Notes: generated by a model not told the origin, from the letters alone. A stretch of DNA of 64,000 bases from Strongylocentrotus droebachiensis (GCA_035222895.1 JAVYIG010006353.1:55396-119395), one strand, 5' to 3'; shown: positions 34,918 through 46,218, counted from the stretch's first letter. Numbers and translations are program-made.

Positions 34918-35140
34918 TAGGTGTTCCCAGTGAGCTAGCAGTGTACCTCGCCGGAAAGTATGGTCAACAAACAAGATGTCACTCCGACGAGTAACTCTGA
35001 ACGTGGGCGGACTGCTCGGGGGCGACGGCGGTCGCTATGACTACCAACTTTTGACCAATCACGGAAGCTTGATTCATAATCTGTGGGGGTGCAGACTTTT
35101 ATGGGGTCATGAAAGGTCGCTACATGTCTCACGGTGGGTG
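34918..35140. other. GC-rich exon-like island, strand unresolved
   Basis: A local GC and CpG peak in AT-rich DNA. On minus, an acceptor at CACCCCCACAG and a donor GGCGAG|GTACAC bound an open frame including DYESSFRDWSKVGSHSDRRR. On plus, CTTGATGCAG at 34917 opens a frame ending GQQTRCHSDE, and another reads VNKQDVTPTSNSERGRTARG. One of these is probably a true exon or the island is a promoter; I cannot decide. Confidence 0.3.
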
Positions 35141-35273
35141 TGTTTCCCTCTGCTGTTATTCGCTGTGGTTTTGTTTAGCCAGCCGCGTGCTTTGAAAATG
35201 GTGGTTTACTAGCCCTATAAATACACATATTCACATGCAGTTACGAATAATTAGGCTATGTACACACACATAT

Positions 35274-35290
35274 ATAGAGAGAGAGAGAGT

Positions 35291-35330
<40 letters not shown>

Positions 35331-35356
35331 CAGACAGAGAGAGAGAGAAAGAGAGT
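35274..35356. repeat. (GA)n with GACA interruptions
   Basis: GA dinucleotides with ACAGACAG blocks. Confidence 0.9.
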
Positions 35357-36198
35357 TACCGTTTAATTAACAAATAATTATATAAATAAGATAATCTGAG
35401 ATATATATCTATACGTATAAGATTCGAAATGTTTTTTTTTGAAAATCTTCTAGTAATTACATTTGTTCACTCTCTTTTTATCAAGTATAATGAATATGCG
35501 TTATGTACTGTTATTATGATTTCATTTACGTAATTCAGTGACATTTATCAGCGTTGTAAAAAATCAATCCTTTTACTACTTGTCACGAGAATATTTCTCT
35601 GATGGAACGTGGGTATTTCGCAGATGCTACGTGGGTGGAATACATTATCAATATCGATTAGAAAAATTAAGCTGAAAACAACCAAAGGGATCCTGATGAA
35701 TATCTCTACAAGCGTTCACGAACTAAGAAATTCAATTAAATTCTTCGTAGAAACGAAGGAAAATGACAACTATCTATCTGATGATCAAAGATTTAATCTG
35801 AAAAACAATAAATACAATGTATTCCAATGAAATATCTAAAAAGCAAACTTTTCATTTTCTATATGATCTTTCAACAACAATAACAAAGAATATTTACGGA
35901 TATGTTTTGTTATTTTACGTATCGATGGGAACCGTCTTCAATACAGTGCTCAAGCTTGGAAAACAGGGTACTTCTCCTGAATTGCTCAGCGCCTGGAGTC
36001 ATCCATCTATGACTGATGCTAAATTCTCTCTTCTATTGATATACATCTCAACGTGTTCTCCTTTCGATCGACTAGACATACTGAGAATTTCAAGGGGCTA
36101 AGTAAGGAAATGTAACAAAAATATAGAAGTAAGCACGACTGGGTAGAGGCTTGGGCGTAGATCAGTCAATATTCAAACCAGTGAGCCTATGCTGTTAA

Positions 36199-36586
36199 AG
36201 AGAAGGTTGAGTTCTGGGAAAAGGTAAAAAAACAATTTGTGAGCGTTATCATTGTTATTATGCAAGGGTGGAAGAACATCAGATTAAACATGTTCCCTGA
36301 AAAGCATGGCTCTTCAAATGCCTTCATATTCTAAATATGACATGAAACATCGTAAAAATCGGGGGGTAAGTTTTTTTCGCCGTGTGCTCGTGTAGTCCCA
36401 TATACATCATTCTGTGTACAGTGCTTGTAACTTTGCCAAGATTTGGCCAAATTTCTTATCATTTTGATGATTCCAGAACCTTGCAATACACACGAATACT
36501 TATTTACTAGATGATTAACCTTTTCTGATAGATTCCACACCGTTTCTTTCACAATGAAATCACTTGACCAGAACTCAACTTTATCT
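36199..36586 (-). mobile_element. TTAA-flanked MITE (AGGTATAGTTGAGTTCTGG family), copy A
   Basis: TTAA (36195-36198) is followed by AGAGAAGGTTGAGTTCTGGG. The other end is CCAGAACTCAACTTTATCT then TTAA (36587-36590). Copy B at 42225-42619 matches throughout in the opposite orientation, including CATTTGAAGAGCCATG and the TGTACAGTGCTTGTAAC region. No transposase frame. Confidence 0.8.
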
Positions 36587-37411
36587 TTAAGTAAATAACT
36601 TTTAATTTATTTTTGTCGAGTAATTGTTTGTCATATGAATGTTATTATGATTAACAATCATGTTTTAATGTGGAAGTGACCAGATTAAAATTTAAATCAA
36701 ATCAAATTGGAAAGCTTATCATATAAACTTTGTTAGATTAACAGTTTTACATTAATGCAAGATTAGATGTGAAAGGGAAGATTCCATTTTCCATGTCAGC
36801 TGAGTGTGATTTTCATGATTTCTTTCTGTCAAACATAATTGTTATGAGTGATAACACCTGGAACATGGTTTTGTTCCCCTCGAGTGTTTGAAGTTCACGT
36901 ATAATCCCTTAGTTACTAGCTGGCGCTGGTACATCGGAGAACGCCCATTAAATGTAATCCCTTTTAACAAGGGGATTTGAAAATGACGCAATTATAATTT
37001 GGTAAAGGCTGGATTAATGGGAAAGTTGTCAGGTAGTAAAATTTATTTTAATGTGAAGATGTCCAACAGGAAAAGGGTTGGTTTAAACGTTAATATCTTG
37101 CAAACAATGTGAATGTTAAAGGTAATATTTGGTGTCACAGATTCGGTGATCCTGGTAAAAATGTATCTCTCTCGTTCTCAAAAACCTAATGAACGATGAC
37201 GTCTTACATGAGCACTGTCCTCACAGAGTGGGACTAATGAGGCGAAGGCAATTTTCTACCTTACTTACTCGCATAATTTAATGTTCACTGGTAATCTATT
37301 ACAGTAGACACTCCTGATGGCACTCTATATCAGTCTCTGACGTCACACGTTCAAAACTTGAACACAGACTTGTGCATGGTCCCTTGCCAACACGGTAGTT
37401 TCCCCCCTCAG

Positions 37412-37519
37412 CGTCTGGTGCTCCTACTCGACCTAGAGCGTTTGGTCGGTTACCATGGTAACATGAGAATCCCCCATCTCAAGCTTTCCAGGAAAAATAC
37501 ACCGATGCAATGTGCGTGA
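37412..37519 (+). CDS. Possible terminal exon containing a perfect X-box palindrome
   Basis: The acceptor GGTAGTTTCCCCCCTCAG is strong. The frame reads RLVLLLDLERLVGYHGN, then MRIPHLKLSRKNTPMQCA and TGA. Inside it, 37449-37462 is GTTACCATGGTAAC, a perfect palindrome matching the RFX X-box consensus, and a CRE (TGACGTCA) lies upstream at 37338-37345. The segment could therefore be a promoter instead of an exon. No AATAAA is close. Confidence 0.3.
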   Translation, partial: RLVLLLDLERLVGYHGNMRIPHLKLSRKNTPMQCA

Positions 37520-37992
37520 CACGCCATGATGTCTGGGAGTTGTAGGGGTTAAACTATCTAGATCATGAAAGAACTCATTTCACTTACAAATCGACAAATT
37601 TATACAAATGAAAAATAGAAATCATATAGATTATGTAACAATTCGAGCATGCTTCATGTACATGTCTGTGCAGAGACATAGTACTGTTACCAGACAGATC
37701 AAAATTCAATGAAAAGCCTGCATTTCAATACAAATTGAATCCTGGTATCTGAAGCTCGAATCTTGAGCCAGTTTCCACCTTTCTCTCTGTGTCTCAATGT
37801 TTAATCAAGAACTGAATTACTGACATTTCCATGCCTAATCTGGTTGGATAGATTTGCTCTGATTTCCCAGAGCTGACCGAGTTCTAAAAATATTTCTGTG
37901 TAGCGTGAAGCGGAGCGGTTCCAGGGAAAGAAAAGGCTCACGGCTCCACCCAGTTATACGATTAGTGCTTTCATTTTCTGTCTAATATGCAG

Positions 37993-38091
37993 ATTACGTT
38001 AATCAGAATTATACATATTATAGACGAGGCAAGTGCTTTTATGTCGCAATCCTTAATATATTTTAATGAAAGAAGACTCAAAGAGGCTCAG
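37993..38091 (+). CDS. Probable internal exon, 33 codons, unknown
   Basis: The acceptor TTTTCTGTCTAATATGCAG and donor GGCTCAG|GTATGT are both strong. The frame is open in phase 0 to phase 0 and reads ITLIRIIHIIDEASAFMSQ, then SLIYFNERRLKEAQ. Family not recognised. Its phase fits the small exon candidate at 38834, then 41125-41234 and 43047-43111, so these may belong to one plus-strand gene. Confidence 0.4.
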
Positions 38092-38321
38092 GTATGTTCA
38101 GAAGGTGTCTTTAGTAGCAATTTAAGAGAGAATGGAACTCTGAGGGTTAATTTCAGAATTGATTATAGTCACTATGCTGATTTCATATCACAGTAGGAAC
38201 GATAAGAGCTTTTTTGCCAGTAGAGTTGTCCTAAAACATGTCAAACAATTTTTTTCAAAAAAAAGGAAACAATCTTAAACTAAGATACATTATTGTCGAT
38301 GGAGAAGATCAAGATCTATAG

Positions 38322-38341
38322 CCCCCCCCCCCCCCCCCCCC
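38322..38341. repeat. Poly(C) tract, 20 bp
   Basis: Uninterrupted C run. Confidence 0.95.
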
Positions 38342-38450
38342 TCCCCTACGTATTCAAAAGATATGATTTCAAATAATGAAGTTACCATGATGACCATGAT
38401 GACTGCATGGAAATTGAAAATATAGATATAGATATTATGCAATATAATAC

Positions 38451-38700
38451 ACTCACTCTCTCCCTCTCTCTCCCTCTCTCTTTTTCTCTCCTTCCCTATC
38501 CCATGCTCTCCTTCTCTATATCTCTGGCTACAGCCCTCAAAATCAAAATTTTCGGTCTCGTGCGCCTTCGGTCTCATGGCTCTCGGTTTAGTGGGCTTCT
38601 CAAATAACCCGCTTACTCTCTATATCCCTGTCTTTTCCTCTCACTCTCTCCTCCTCTCACCCCCCCCCCCCCCCCCCATCACACTCTCTCTTTCTCTCTC
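38451..38700. repeat. CT-rich region with C18 tract
   Basis: Two CT blocks separated by an ordinary segment (38521-38630), with C18 at 38660-38677. Confidence 0.85.
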
Positions 38701-38833
38701 CTTAATCACATTGCCTCCTTTTAGCGAATGACAGCTAATCTCAGTCTGGTAACATCTGTTACCATTATGACTTTTTATGTCATACAAGGTAGCCCTCTGG
38801 AACTATTTAAAGAATAAATCACTTTTTCTACAG

Positions 38834-38871
38834 TTTATCGTACATGAATGGTTGCGTCCATTGGGATATAT
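38834..38871 (+). CDS. Possible 38-bp exon
   Basis: ATCACTTTTTCTACAG precedes TTT ATC GTA CAT GAA TGG TTG, encoding FIVHEWLRPLGY, and a GTGTGT donor follows. Phase 0 in and two bases out fit the neighbours at 37993 and 41125. The donor is weak. Confidence 0.25.
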
Positions 38872-39470
38872 GTGTGTTCGTATATAAAACATAATTAAAG
38901 CATAAACAACGGGCGTGGTTGTATCATGCTAGCTCGTATGGCTGACTTGATGGGAGTCAAAATTGTCAACATCCATTAACTCCTGACCTGATTTCTAAAG
39001 CAGAACTATCAAAATATGCACACTCATGAGAGCCATTCAGACGTGTCCAGGCTTTGCAAATATTTTTCTTTTCGCCCTACTCCATAAAGAACTTGAGATG
39101 ATAGAGTGAATAATAAACTGACGTTGAAAATGTTGTTCAGTTTATTTTATAAAGTCTGGCAAATGGGAGTCAAATCTATTAACGTACGTATGAAATCAAT
39201 GATGGCGATTTGACATGCACAGGGCATTCAGGGAATTTGAGAGGATGTGTTTTAGTCGTGCTGTAATGATGAACATTTGAACATTCTTTCTAAAAATACA
39301 TCACAGTATTTTTTGATGAAAAGTAATGAAAACAATTTGTTTTATTGGTAGGGGGAGTAGAACTCGTGAAGGATACTATGAAGGAAATTAAAGCAATTTG
39401 GGGCAGTTTTTAAAATAAGGATCTTTAAAACTGCCAATTGCCATGATTAAGGAAGGAATAACTGTTCTTT

Positions 39471-39515
39471 GACCATAGTGACACAAATGTGATCACTATT
39501 TTTGTGTCACAGGTC
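39471..39515. repeat. Hairpin GTGACACAAA / TTTGTGTCAC
   Basis: A 10-bp perfect stem (39478-39510) extended outward by GACC/GGTC with a small bulge, surrounding TGTGATCACTA. Confidence 0.6.
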
Positions 39516-39742
39516 TTTTGATGTTGAAATTATACTGGCGAATGATTTGACAGCGAATGAATATAATGTCAGGAAAAGGAAAAAGTAATACACACTGTGC
39601 CTGCCTTCTTCCACATTTTGTGTTAATAACTCAAAAAGATTTTTAATTAGTCATGCAGCATGTTTAATCAATTTTGTGTGCTATAGTCGATGTTTGAAAT
39701 GTTGATAAATAAATGAAAGAGACCTTTTTTTTAATTGTCAGA

Positions 39743-39743
39743 T

Positions 39744-39778
<35 letters not shown>

Positions 39779-39895
39779 AAGAGAGAGTAAGACAGAAAGA
39801 GAGTAAAAGATAGAGACAGAGAGATAGAGAGACAGAGAGAGACAGAAAGAGAGTAAAAGAGAAAGACAGAGAGACAGAGAGAGATAGAGAGAGTA

Positions 39896-39935
<40 letters not shown>

Positions 39936-39951
39936 AAAGAGACAGAGAGAG
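39743..39951. repeat. (GA)n with GTAAGACAG higher-order repeat
   Basis: GA dinucleotides in which GAGTAAAAGA and GTAAGACAGA recur, giving an irregular higher-order pattern. Confidence 0.9.
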
Positions 39952-41124
39952 ACTAAACTGTCATTACTGTGTAGAGATACGACAAGGATTAGAAACATAT
40001 AAGGAACCGAAAGTTATTCATTTATCGTCTAAAATGGAAGAAATCTGGCGAAACGTATTTATAGGGGAGAGGCGTATATCAACTGTGAACTATAACTTTT
40101 CAATGTACAAATCAAGATTGGTGTGACATATACTAAAGTCGAGTATGTGGTGTCCTTTTGCTCACACCTCTTCTCTTCAATTCTGTTTCCTCTTATGGAA
40201 ACATGTCTGCATCAAGTCAATATTTACTGAAAGAAGTGGTCTTCTAAGACTGTTACTTCCCTCGTGCATGTCATTTCATATCATAATCCGTAATTCTCTT
40301 AAGGCAGTTCAGATGATGAGTATTGTCTGCGGTTTGTCGCTCTAAACCTTCCGATGGTTACTCAAATAATCATCACAATTCATGTTGATTTGTAATTCAT
40401 ACAAGCTAAACGTTGTAATGACATTAGATTGATAAATCAGTCATGACTTACATACGTACATACTGTCTTGTCCGATGTCTTGGAAAGACTCCCAATAAAA
40501 TCAGGAGGATTTTTAAGAAAGCAGTTATAAATATCTAGTTTAATAAAAAAAACAGATATCATGAGCGAACTGCAAATAGACTTCTCGTTTGCTTCATCTC
40601 AACGTCGCATTTAATGAAAGTGTTATTCTCAATTCGTATAGAAAACATAGTTTGTAGCAGTTTGTAGCTGTAGCATTGCGCTTTACAGCATTTGGGAACT
40701 AGATTCAAATCGTGTTGTTAAAGCCCTACTTCGTTTCATTCTTCTTATTAATGGAAGTTATGTCTATCTTTATTCGCTTGATTTAACATTTCATTGTAAC
40801 TACATATCTATATTTATTCAAACTGCCGCCAAGACAGTTTCAGGCTGATTTTTTTTGCTGGCAAAATGCAAAAAAAAAGTATGTTTAACCAAATAAGTCT
40901 AGTTTAAAGAGACTTGACTGAAAGAAGTTCTGGGTTAAAAAGAACCCTGGATGTGGAAAGCTCTACAGGACTTTTCCCTCTTGGATTGATACTGAGGAAG
41001 GGGCACAGTTCGAAGTATTTCCCTTAAGCTAATCCGAGCTGGCTTATTTCACGGTGTTGATCTCTTGAATATCTAGTTTATTTGAAAACATTAGGACATG
41101 ATTGCATGTTTTGTTTTGTTTCAG

Positions 41125-41234
41125 CAACTTTTCTTTGCGGGGGCGACTTTGTCTAGGAGTCTCTCCAAAAAAAGGTTATATAAAACTTTATAATTATTGC
41201 GAAGAATCTGGGTGTCAGTCCTTACTCGATAAAG
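41125..41234 (+). CDS. Possible internal exon, 36 codons
   Basis: The acceptor GTTTTGTTTTGTTTCAG and donor GATAAAG|GTGATG flank an open frame reading NFSLRGRLCLGVSPKKGYIK, then LYNYCEESGCQSLLDK. It takes two bases from the previous exon and gives one to the next, which fits 38834-38871 and 43047-43111. A shorter alternative frame from the same acceptor stops after 22 codons. Confidence 0.35.
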
Positions 41235-41759
41235 GTGATGATATAAAGTCATAAATAGATATATTCAATTTCAATACATTTCAAAAATCTCCTTGCCTAA
41301 AACATAAAGGTAACGGCATCACTTTAGGACTGTCATTAAAATTTATCACCAATAGATTTTTGCTCTCCCATTATTGGCAAAAAAAACCTATTACCCGTTC
41401 ACAATTATATCATTTAATGCACAAATACAGGGCAAGATAGTTGCAGAATTGATACATATCATATATTTTGTTGCTGATACTTAGGATTATGATGAGCTGA
41501 AAAAGGACAATGGAACTCCCAAGTGATTGATGGGAAGAGTAGGGAGGTCAGGGATATTGTATAAGATACGGACACACGGAGGAATACTATTGTTACAAAG
41601 CTTGTTCTAGGTCATATGTTTTGAAGTAAACAGATCACTATTTACAGGATGATTAAGATTTCCTTAAAGGTAGTAATAGTAGTTCTTTATTGATACCAGA
41701 CTAATAAACGCATCTCTAGAAGTGTGATCTTTCATGGTTTCAGTTTTCATAAAATGTCA

Positions 41760-41777
41760 CCCCCCCCCCCCCCCCCC
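41760..41777. repeat. Poly(C) tract, 18 bp
   Basis: Uninterrupted C run. Confidence 0.95.
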
Positions 41778-42224
41778 GCTTCTTTATCGAACAATAATAG
41801 ACGGAAATGCATTAGGGGGTATTTTTGTAATCAAGGCTTACAAATTTTCTAAGCCATGAAACGTGCTATATTATACCCTACCCTTTAATTTTGTTATTCT
41901 ACCTTTAATATCGATGCTTTCATGCATTTTTTTCTCATAGCATATATGACTTGTGTACTTTTTGAAACAAAGTCACCACGCATCAGCAGCAGTGGCTTAC
42001 CTCAAAGCAAATATTGTCCGATTTTGTCTTAAGCTGCAATGTGACCAGACATTGTGAGTCAATGTCAACATGCTATATCTGGGATTCCTGAATAAATAAC
42101 GAGCTTTCTCATCAAATTTGACTTGTTTTTTTTTTCTTCAGAATTATATTTTATTTTTTCAAGAGGGTGACCATGACCTATTGTTCAACAACAGTCAGTG
42201 ATTGGAAAAGATGGAAAGACTTAA

Positions 42225-42619
42225 AGGTATAGTTGAGTTCTGGTCATGCGCTTGCTTTGTAAAAGAAACGGTGTGGAATCAATTTAAAAAGTTGATCATG
42301 TAGCATATAAGTATTGGTGTGTTCGCAAGGTTCTGGAATCATCAAAATGATGAGAAATATGAACCAGTCTTGGTTTAAAAAAAAAGTAACAAGCACTGTA
42401 CACAAAAAGATGTACATATGGGACTACACAAACATGTGGCATAAAAATGAAGCCCACACTTTTCAGCTGTTACATGTAATATTTAGAATATGAAGGCATT
42501 TGAAGAGCCATGTTTTTCAGGGAACATTTTTTCTCTGATGCTCATCCACACTTGCATAATAACATTGACAACGCTCACATATTATTTGTTTCACCTCTCC
42601 CCAGACCTCAACCTTCTCT
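42225..42619 (+). mobile_element. TTAA-flanked MITE (AGGTATAGTTGAGTTCTGG family), copy B
   Basis: TTAA (42221-42224) then AGGTATAGTTGAGTTCTGGT; the right end is CCTCAACCTTCTCT then TTAA (42620-42623). It is collinear with copy A at 36199-36586 read on the other strand, with moderate divergence, so the copies are of some age. Confidence 0.8.
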
Positions 42620-42940
42620 TTAAAATGTTGTTCAGAAACTGACCCAGAAAGGGGTTGACATGCTTACTGCGGTTACTAAGATCGTTTATTTTGTGTCACG
42701 GGATAAGTGTTTTATTTACATATATGTCATTAGATGTTTACCATTGAATACACTTACATCTCAAACAAGTGTCTGACTCAGGAAATCGTGATCAACTGAA
42801 ATCAGTGCTTGTTGAACAAATAGATATAGTCAATGAATTAACTGCTAATTTTTGTTGTTATTATAACTGAAAGGAAATGATAAGGTGTCAGTAGAGTAGA
42901 TGTTATAGCCAGGAATACCGTACATGATGTCTTTCTTGTG

Positions 42941-42985
42941 CAAGTGTGTGTATGTGTGTGTGCGCGCGTGTGTGCGTGGGTGTTG
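42941..42985. repeat. (GT)n/(GC)n alternating run
   Basis: GTGTGTATGTGTGTGTGCGC and following: purine-pyrimidine alternation, able in principle to adopt Z-DNA. Confidence 0.8.
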
Positions 42986-43046
42986 TATGGGGTGTGAGAG
43001 GGTGGGTTCTCGAGATATGTGGTCACCTGTTTTGTTTTACTTTCAG

Positions 43047-43111
43047 GGATGGTGGATGTGAAAGGGCGTCAAAATGTCAATTATATGCGTTTCCCCCTAC
43101 AGCGTGATTAA
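43047..43111 (+). CDS. Possible terminal exon with immediate poly(A) signal
   Basis: The acceptor CTGTTTTGTTTTACTTTCAG is very strong. After two bases of a split codon the frame reads MVDVKGRQNVNYM, then RFPLQRD and TAA (43109-43111). AATAAA occurs within 15 bases of the stop. A second frame (DGGCERASKCQLYAFPPTA) is also open to a stop. The phase of the first fits the exon at 41125-41234. Confidence 0.4.
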
Positions 43112-44065
43112 CATGTAAATAAATACTGTGTATTACATTGACATATTCTCAGCATGATACATGATGGTGATTGACTTCATAAACACACTTGTCGTCCTTT
43201 ATGTTTGTCTCAAGCCATACATTGGCATTTTCACCTGTCTTAAATCAGATTAATGTCCAGCATGATGTCCAACGTGGTATGTTATCCTTCACTAAAAATA
43301 CACCTTACAAATGGTAGTGATATATGTTTATTTATCTCGAGATTAATCTACGTGAAAATTGCCAATATTGGAAAAGTATTGAACGTCAAATGTGACAGTC
43401 GAAGGACATTGCTCATACACAAATAAACGTTTTTCTGGAGGTATTTTTTTCTCCTCTCATTCATTAATTCATGTCGGTATTTCTAAATCAACACCTCTTT
43501 ATTCCCTATGTTCCCATTAAAGTTGGTCTAAATGTTCGATGGGTAAGAACACCTCGTCTACTCTCGCTTCCCGTTTTCCCTGCTCTCCCGTTTGTTGTTT
43601 CTGCACTCCAGGGAGCATTGACAGGTTGCGATAAGCCTCTCTACAAACTCACCTGTAATAAGATAGGCATCCGCACATCGATAGGTTCGAGGACACACAT
43701 TGTCTTAAAGATTACCCATTCGTTGCAAATATGCCTTTTTTTTCTTTTTCTAAGGATATGTCGAAAACTGAGCAGTGACAATAAACCATGGTTGGCTAAA
43801 ATACATTACAAACCGGACTTTCGACTCATCATAATCTGTCATTCTGACTTGTATTCCGGTTGGGTTTTTTTTATAATAATTTGTATACATAAACAGGATT
43901 TAGTGTTGTATCATAGTCAACCTGGAGGATAGGTATCAAAAGACAAACTCAATGTCATACTTCAAGTTGGTATACTATAAAACTCAAAATGATCTTTACT
44001 TTCTTTTCACAATTTCTTCTTGTTTTCGTCATATTGTGATTATTTCAAAAGATTTTTGAATATTC

Positions 44066-44187
44066 ATGAAATTTTGCATGAAAAAAAGAGAACCTGAGAG
44101 AACTTTGAATGTAGACCAATTCGGCGCCTTCCAGGAGACACAAACTATCAGTGCTTACTCTTATCATACTGCCTGCTCCTGTACCAA
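44066..44187 (+). CDS. Possible first coding exon, 40 codons
   Basis: ATG at 44066 opens MKFCMKKREPERTLNVDQ, then FGAFQETQTISAYSYHTACS and CT. It ends ACCAA|GTAAGTG, a strong donor, with two bases of a codon left over. The sequence is GC-richer than its flanks and the peptide well mixed. The next exon should begin with one base of a codon; I found none that fits cleanly. Alternatively the exon is internal, starting at one of the AG dinucleotides in 44088-44101. Confidence 0.4.
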
Positions 44188-44891
44188 GTAAGTGATTTGA
44201 TTTGTCCTTATAAGCTTATTCATTAGAAGCTAAGTGACAACTTGAAAACAAATTCAAGGTGTACGAGCATGATCCCAGGACTGATCTTGACAGGGTTTAT
44301 GATACACATTTTATCTGACTTTCACCCATCATAATAATCTCACCAATCTCACACATTCATACCTTTCTGACAGTTTAAATGACGCATTCAACAACCTTTC
44401 TTCCCGTACATTGTGCATTCCAGTATGGTCATTTTCGAATCGAATCCATCTTCACCATGCTAAATTTGCTCCCTTTCCTTACAAAATAATTCATGCTTTT
44501 ATATATTTACAACCATTTCCCGACCATATTTCTTTCAAACTCTACCACTGAACTTCAATGATGAAGCCACGGTGCAGCTAGCCCTCGACTACTTTCTCTA
44601 ACCGTTTGCGCTTGCACCATCTTGTTTTTGTTTCCTTTCCGCGAGCGTCCTTTAAATGGCGCCTGCCCGGGACAATCACTATCAGGACATCGATCAAATC
44701 AAGGCCATGCTGTGTCATCTTCCTCCGCCATTACCCAAATTGGTTCTTATTCCACCTTGGGAGCTCTGCACCTACCCGATAACTACAACCTCCAATCACT
44801 CGCCAAAAAACACACTTTCTTCTAGTCTTCTCTACAGACTTATCAAGAAGAAGAAAAAATGCTGTATATAATTGTCCTTCTGTTCTGCTAT

Positions 44892-45300
44892 ATACACTGC
44901 ATTGTAAATTGATTTATATGATATATAATTGTGTTACAAGCAGAATATTGATCAGTTACATTGCATGGTTAATTGATTTATATGATATATAATTGTGTTA
45001 CAAGCAGAATATTGATCAGTTACATTGCATTGTAAATTGATTTATATGATATATAATTGTGTTACAAGCAGAATATTGAACAGTTACATTGCATTGTAAA
45101 TTGATTTATATGATATATAATTGTGTTACAAGCAGAATATTGATCAGTTACATTGCATTGTTAATTGATTTATATGATCTATATGTTTACAAACAGAATA
45201 TTGATTAGTTACATTGCATTGTAAATCGATTTATATGATTTATATGTTTACAAACAGAATATTGATTAGTTACATTGCATTGTAAATTGATTTATATGTT
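44892..45300 (+). repeat. 64-bp minisatellite, about 6.5 copies, probably within a retroelement 3' end
   Basis: The unit contains TTGCATTGTAAATTGATTTA, TATAATTGTGTTACAAGCAG and AATATTGATCAGTTAC. Landmark ATTGATTTA occurs at 44908, 44972, 45036, 45100 and 45164 (period 64), then 45225 and 45286 (period 61). Copies are nearly identical. The array is followed by AATAAAGTTTAATAAATACA and a short (AATAC)n run, which looks like a non-LTR element tail. Confidence 0.9.
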
Positions 45301-45796
45301 CATATACGGAGTATTGGTGTGCATCAATAAAGTTTAATAAATACAATACAATACATGAGTAATCAATGCTAATACATACATAGTTGTTGTTGTTGCTGCT
45401 GTTGTTACTTGTTTCCTTTTATATTTTGGTGCATTTTGACGTTGGCAACCAAATCATTGTTTATTATAGCATATTATGTGCACCCTCTAAGCATTTTGTA
45501 TGTCTACTTTTGCCCTTTATTCTCCCCTCTACTTCACATTGGTATATTTTTTCAGTTGGTTGAAGGCATCGTAGAGTTTAGTTATATAGTTGTGGGAAAT
45601 AAGTATCTCTGGTAAACATAACGGATACAAAATTATGCATCATCAATCGACAAACAACATATTTGTGCAATGTGTTTTTAATTACATCGAAAGGAATGAA
45701 GCACAGAGCAGGACTGAGAAAAGTATTAAAGAAAAGTCGCATAATTATACAATTATGTAAAAGGTGGTACACTTGTCTGTTTTTGCCCACACATAG

Positions 45797-45916
45797 TTGC
45801 TAAACGAATGATATTAAAGCATTGGGTTGAGGCTAACGTGTTTAAATTTGGTGAGGGCCCACACGTCTGCGGGCAAGAAGAGTGGTTTAAGAACGAAAAG
45901 GCATCGAGACGACAAA
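45797..45916 (+). CDS. Probable internal exon, 39 codons, unknown
   Basis: The acceptor CTGTTTTTGCCCACACATAG and donor CGACAAA|GTGAGT are both strong. The frame reads AKRMILKHWVEANVFKFG, then EGPHVCGQEEWFKNEKASR and RQ. Length 120 bp, taking one base in and giving one base out. The opposite strand also has an open frame (71 codons) but without matching splice sites. The phase fits the exon at 47681-47840. Confidence 0.4.
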
Positions 45917-46218
45917 GTGAGTCGGCAGTATTCCTCTAGGATCCAAAGGGTTAATGCACGGAAGTTAGCTCCGTCAGAGAGGTAAATATTGGCAGCAACT
46001 TGCGATGCAATGGGGTTACTGTCATACATCTCACGCGTTCTGCTCCATTAGACCATTTAAGTGAAATAATACTACTTAAAATATAAAGTAAAACAAAGCG
46101 CAAAAATCCCAGAAGATCTCTGTATCTCTCCTGTAGTTGGTAGACGTTTTATGAGCGACATAATAGCAATGTATGCAGAGATTTAAGGTAATGCTGAATT
46201 AAAATTACGAATTGGTCT

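Noticed and set aside
34976-35212. Possible BTB/T1-like start (RVTLNVGG)
   Set aside because: The eight-residue match to potassium-channel T1 starts is not followed by any further T1 pattern; treated as coincidence.
43471-43932. 153-codon frame as a single-exon gene
   Set aside because: Beyond about residue 75 the composition is hydrophobic and unlike a protein family, with no domain or poly(A) context. Only the first segments are kept as exon candidates.
45555-45613. Exon after ATATTTTTTCAG (LVEGIVEFSYIVVGNKYL)
   Set aside because: It ends in a phase incompatible with the stronger exon at 45797, and the sequence is AT-rich.
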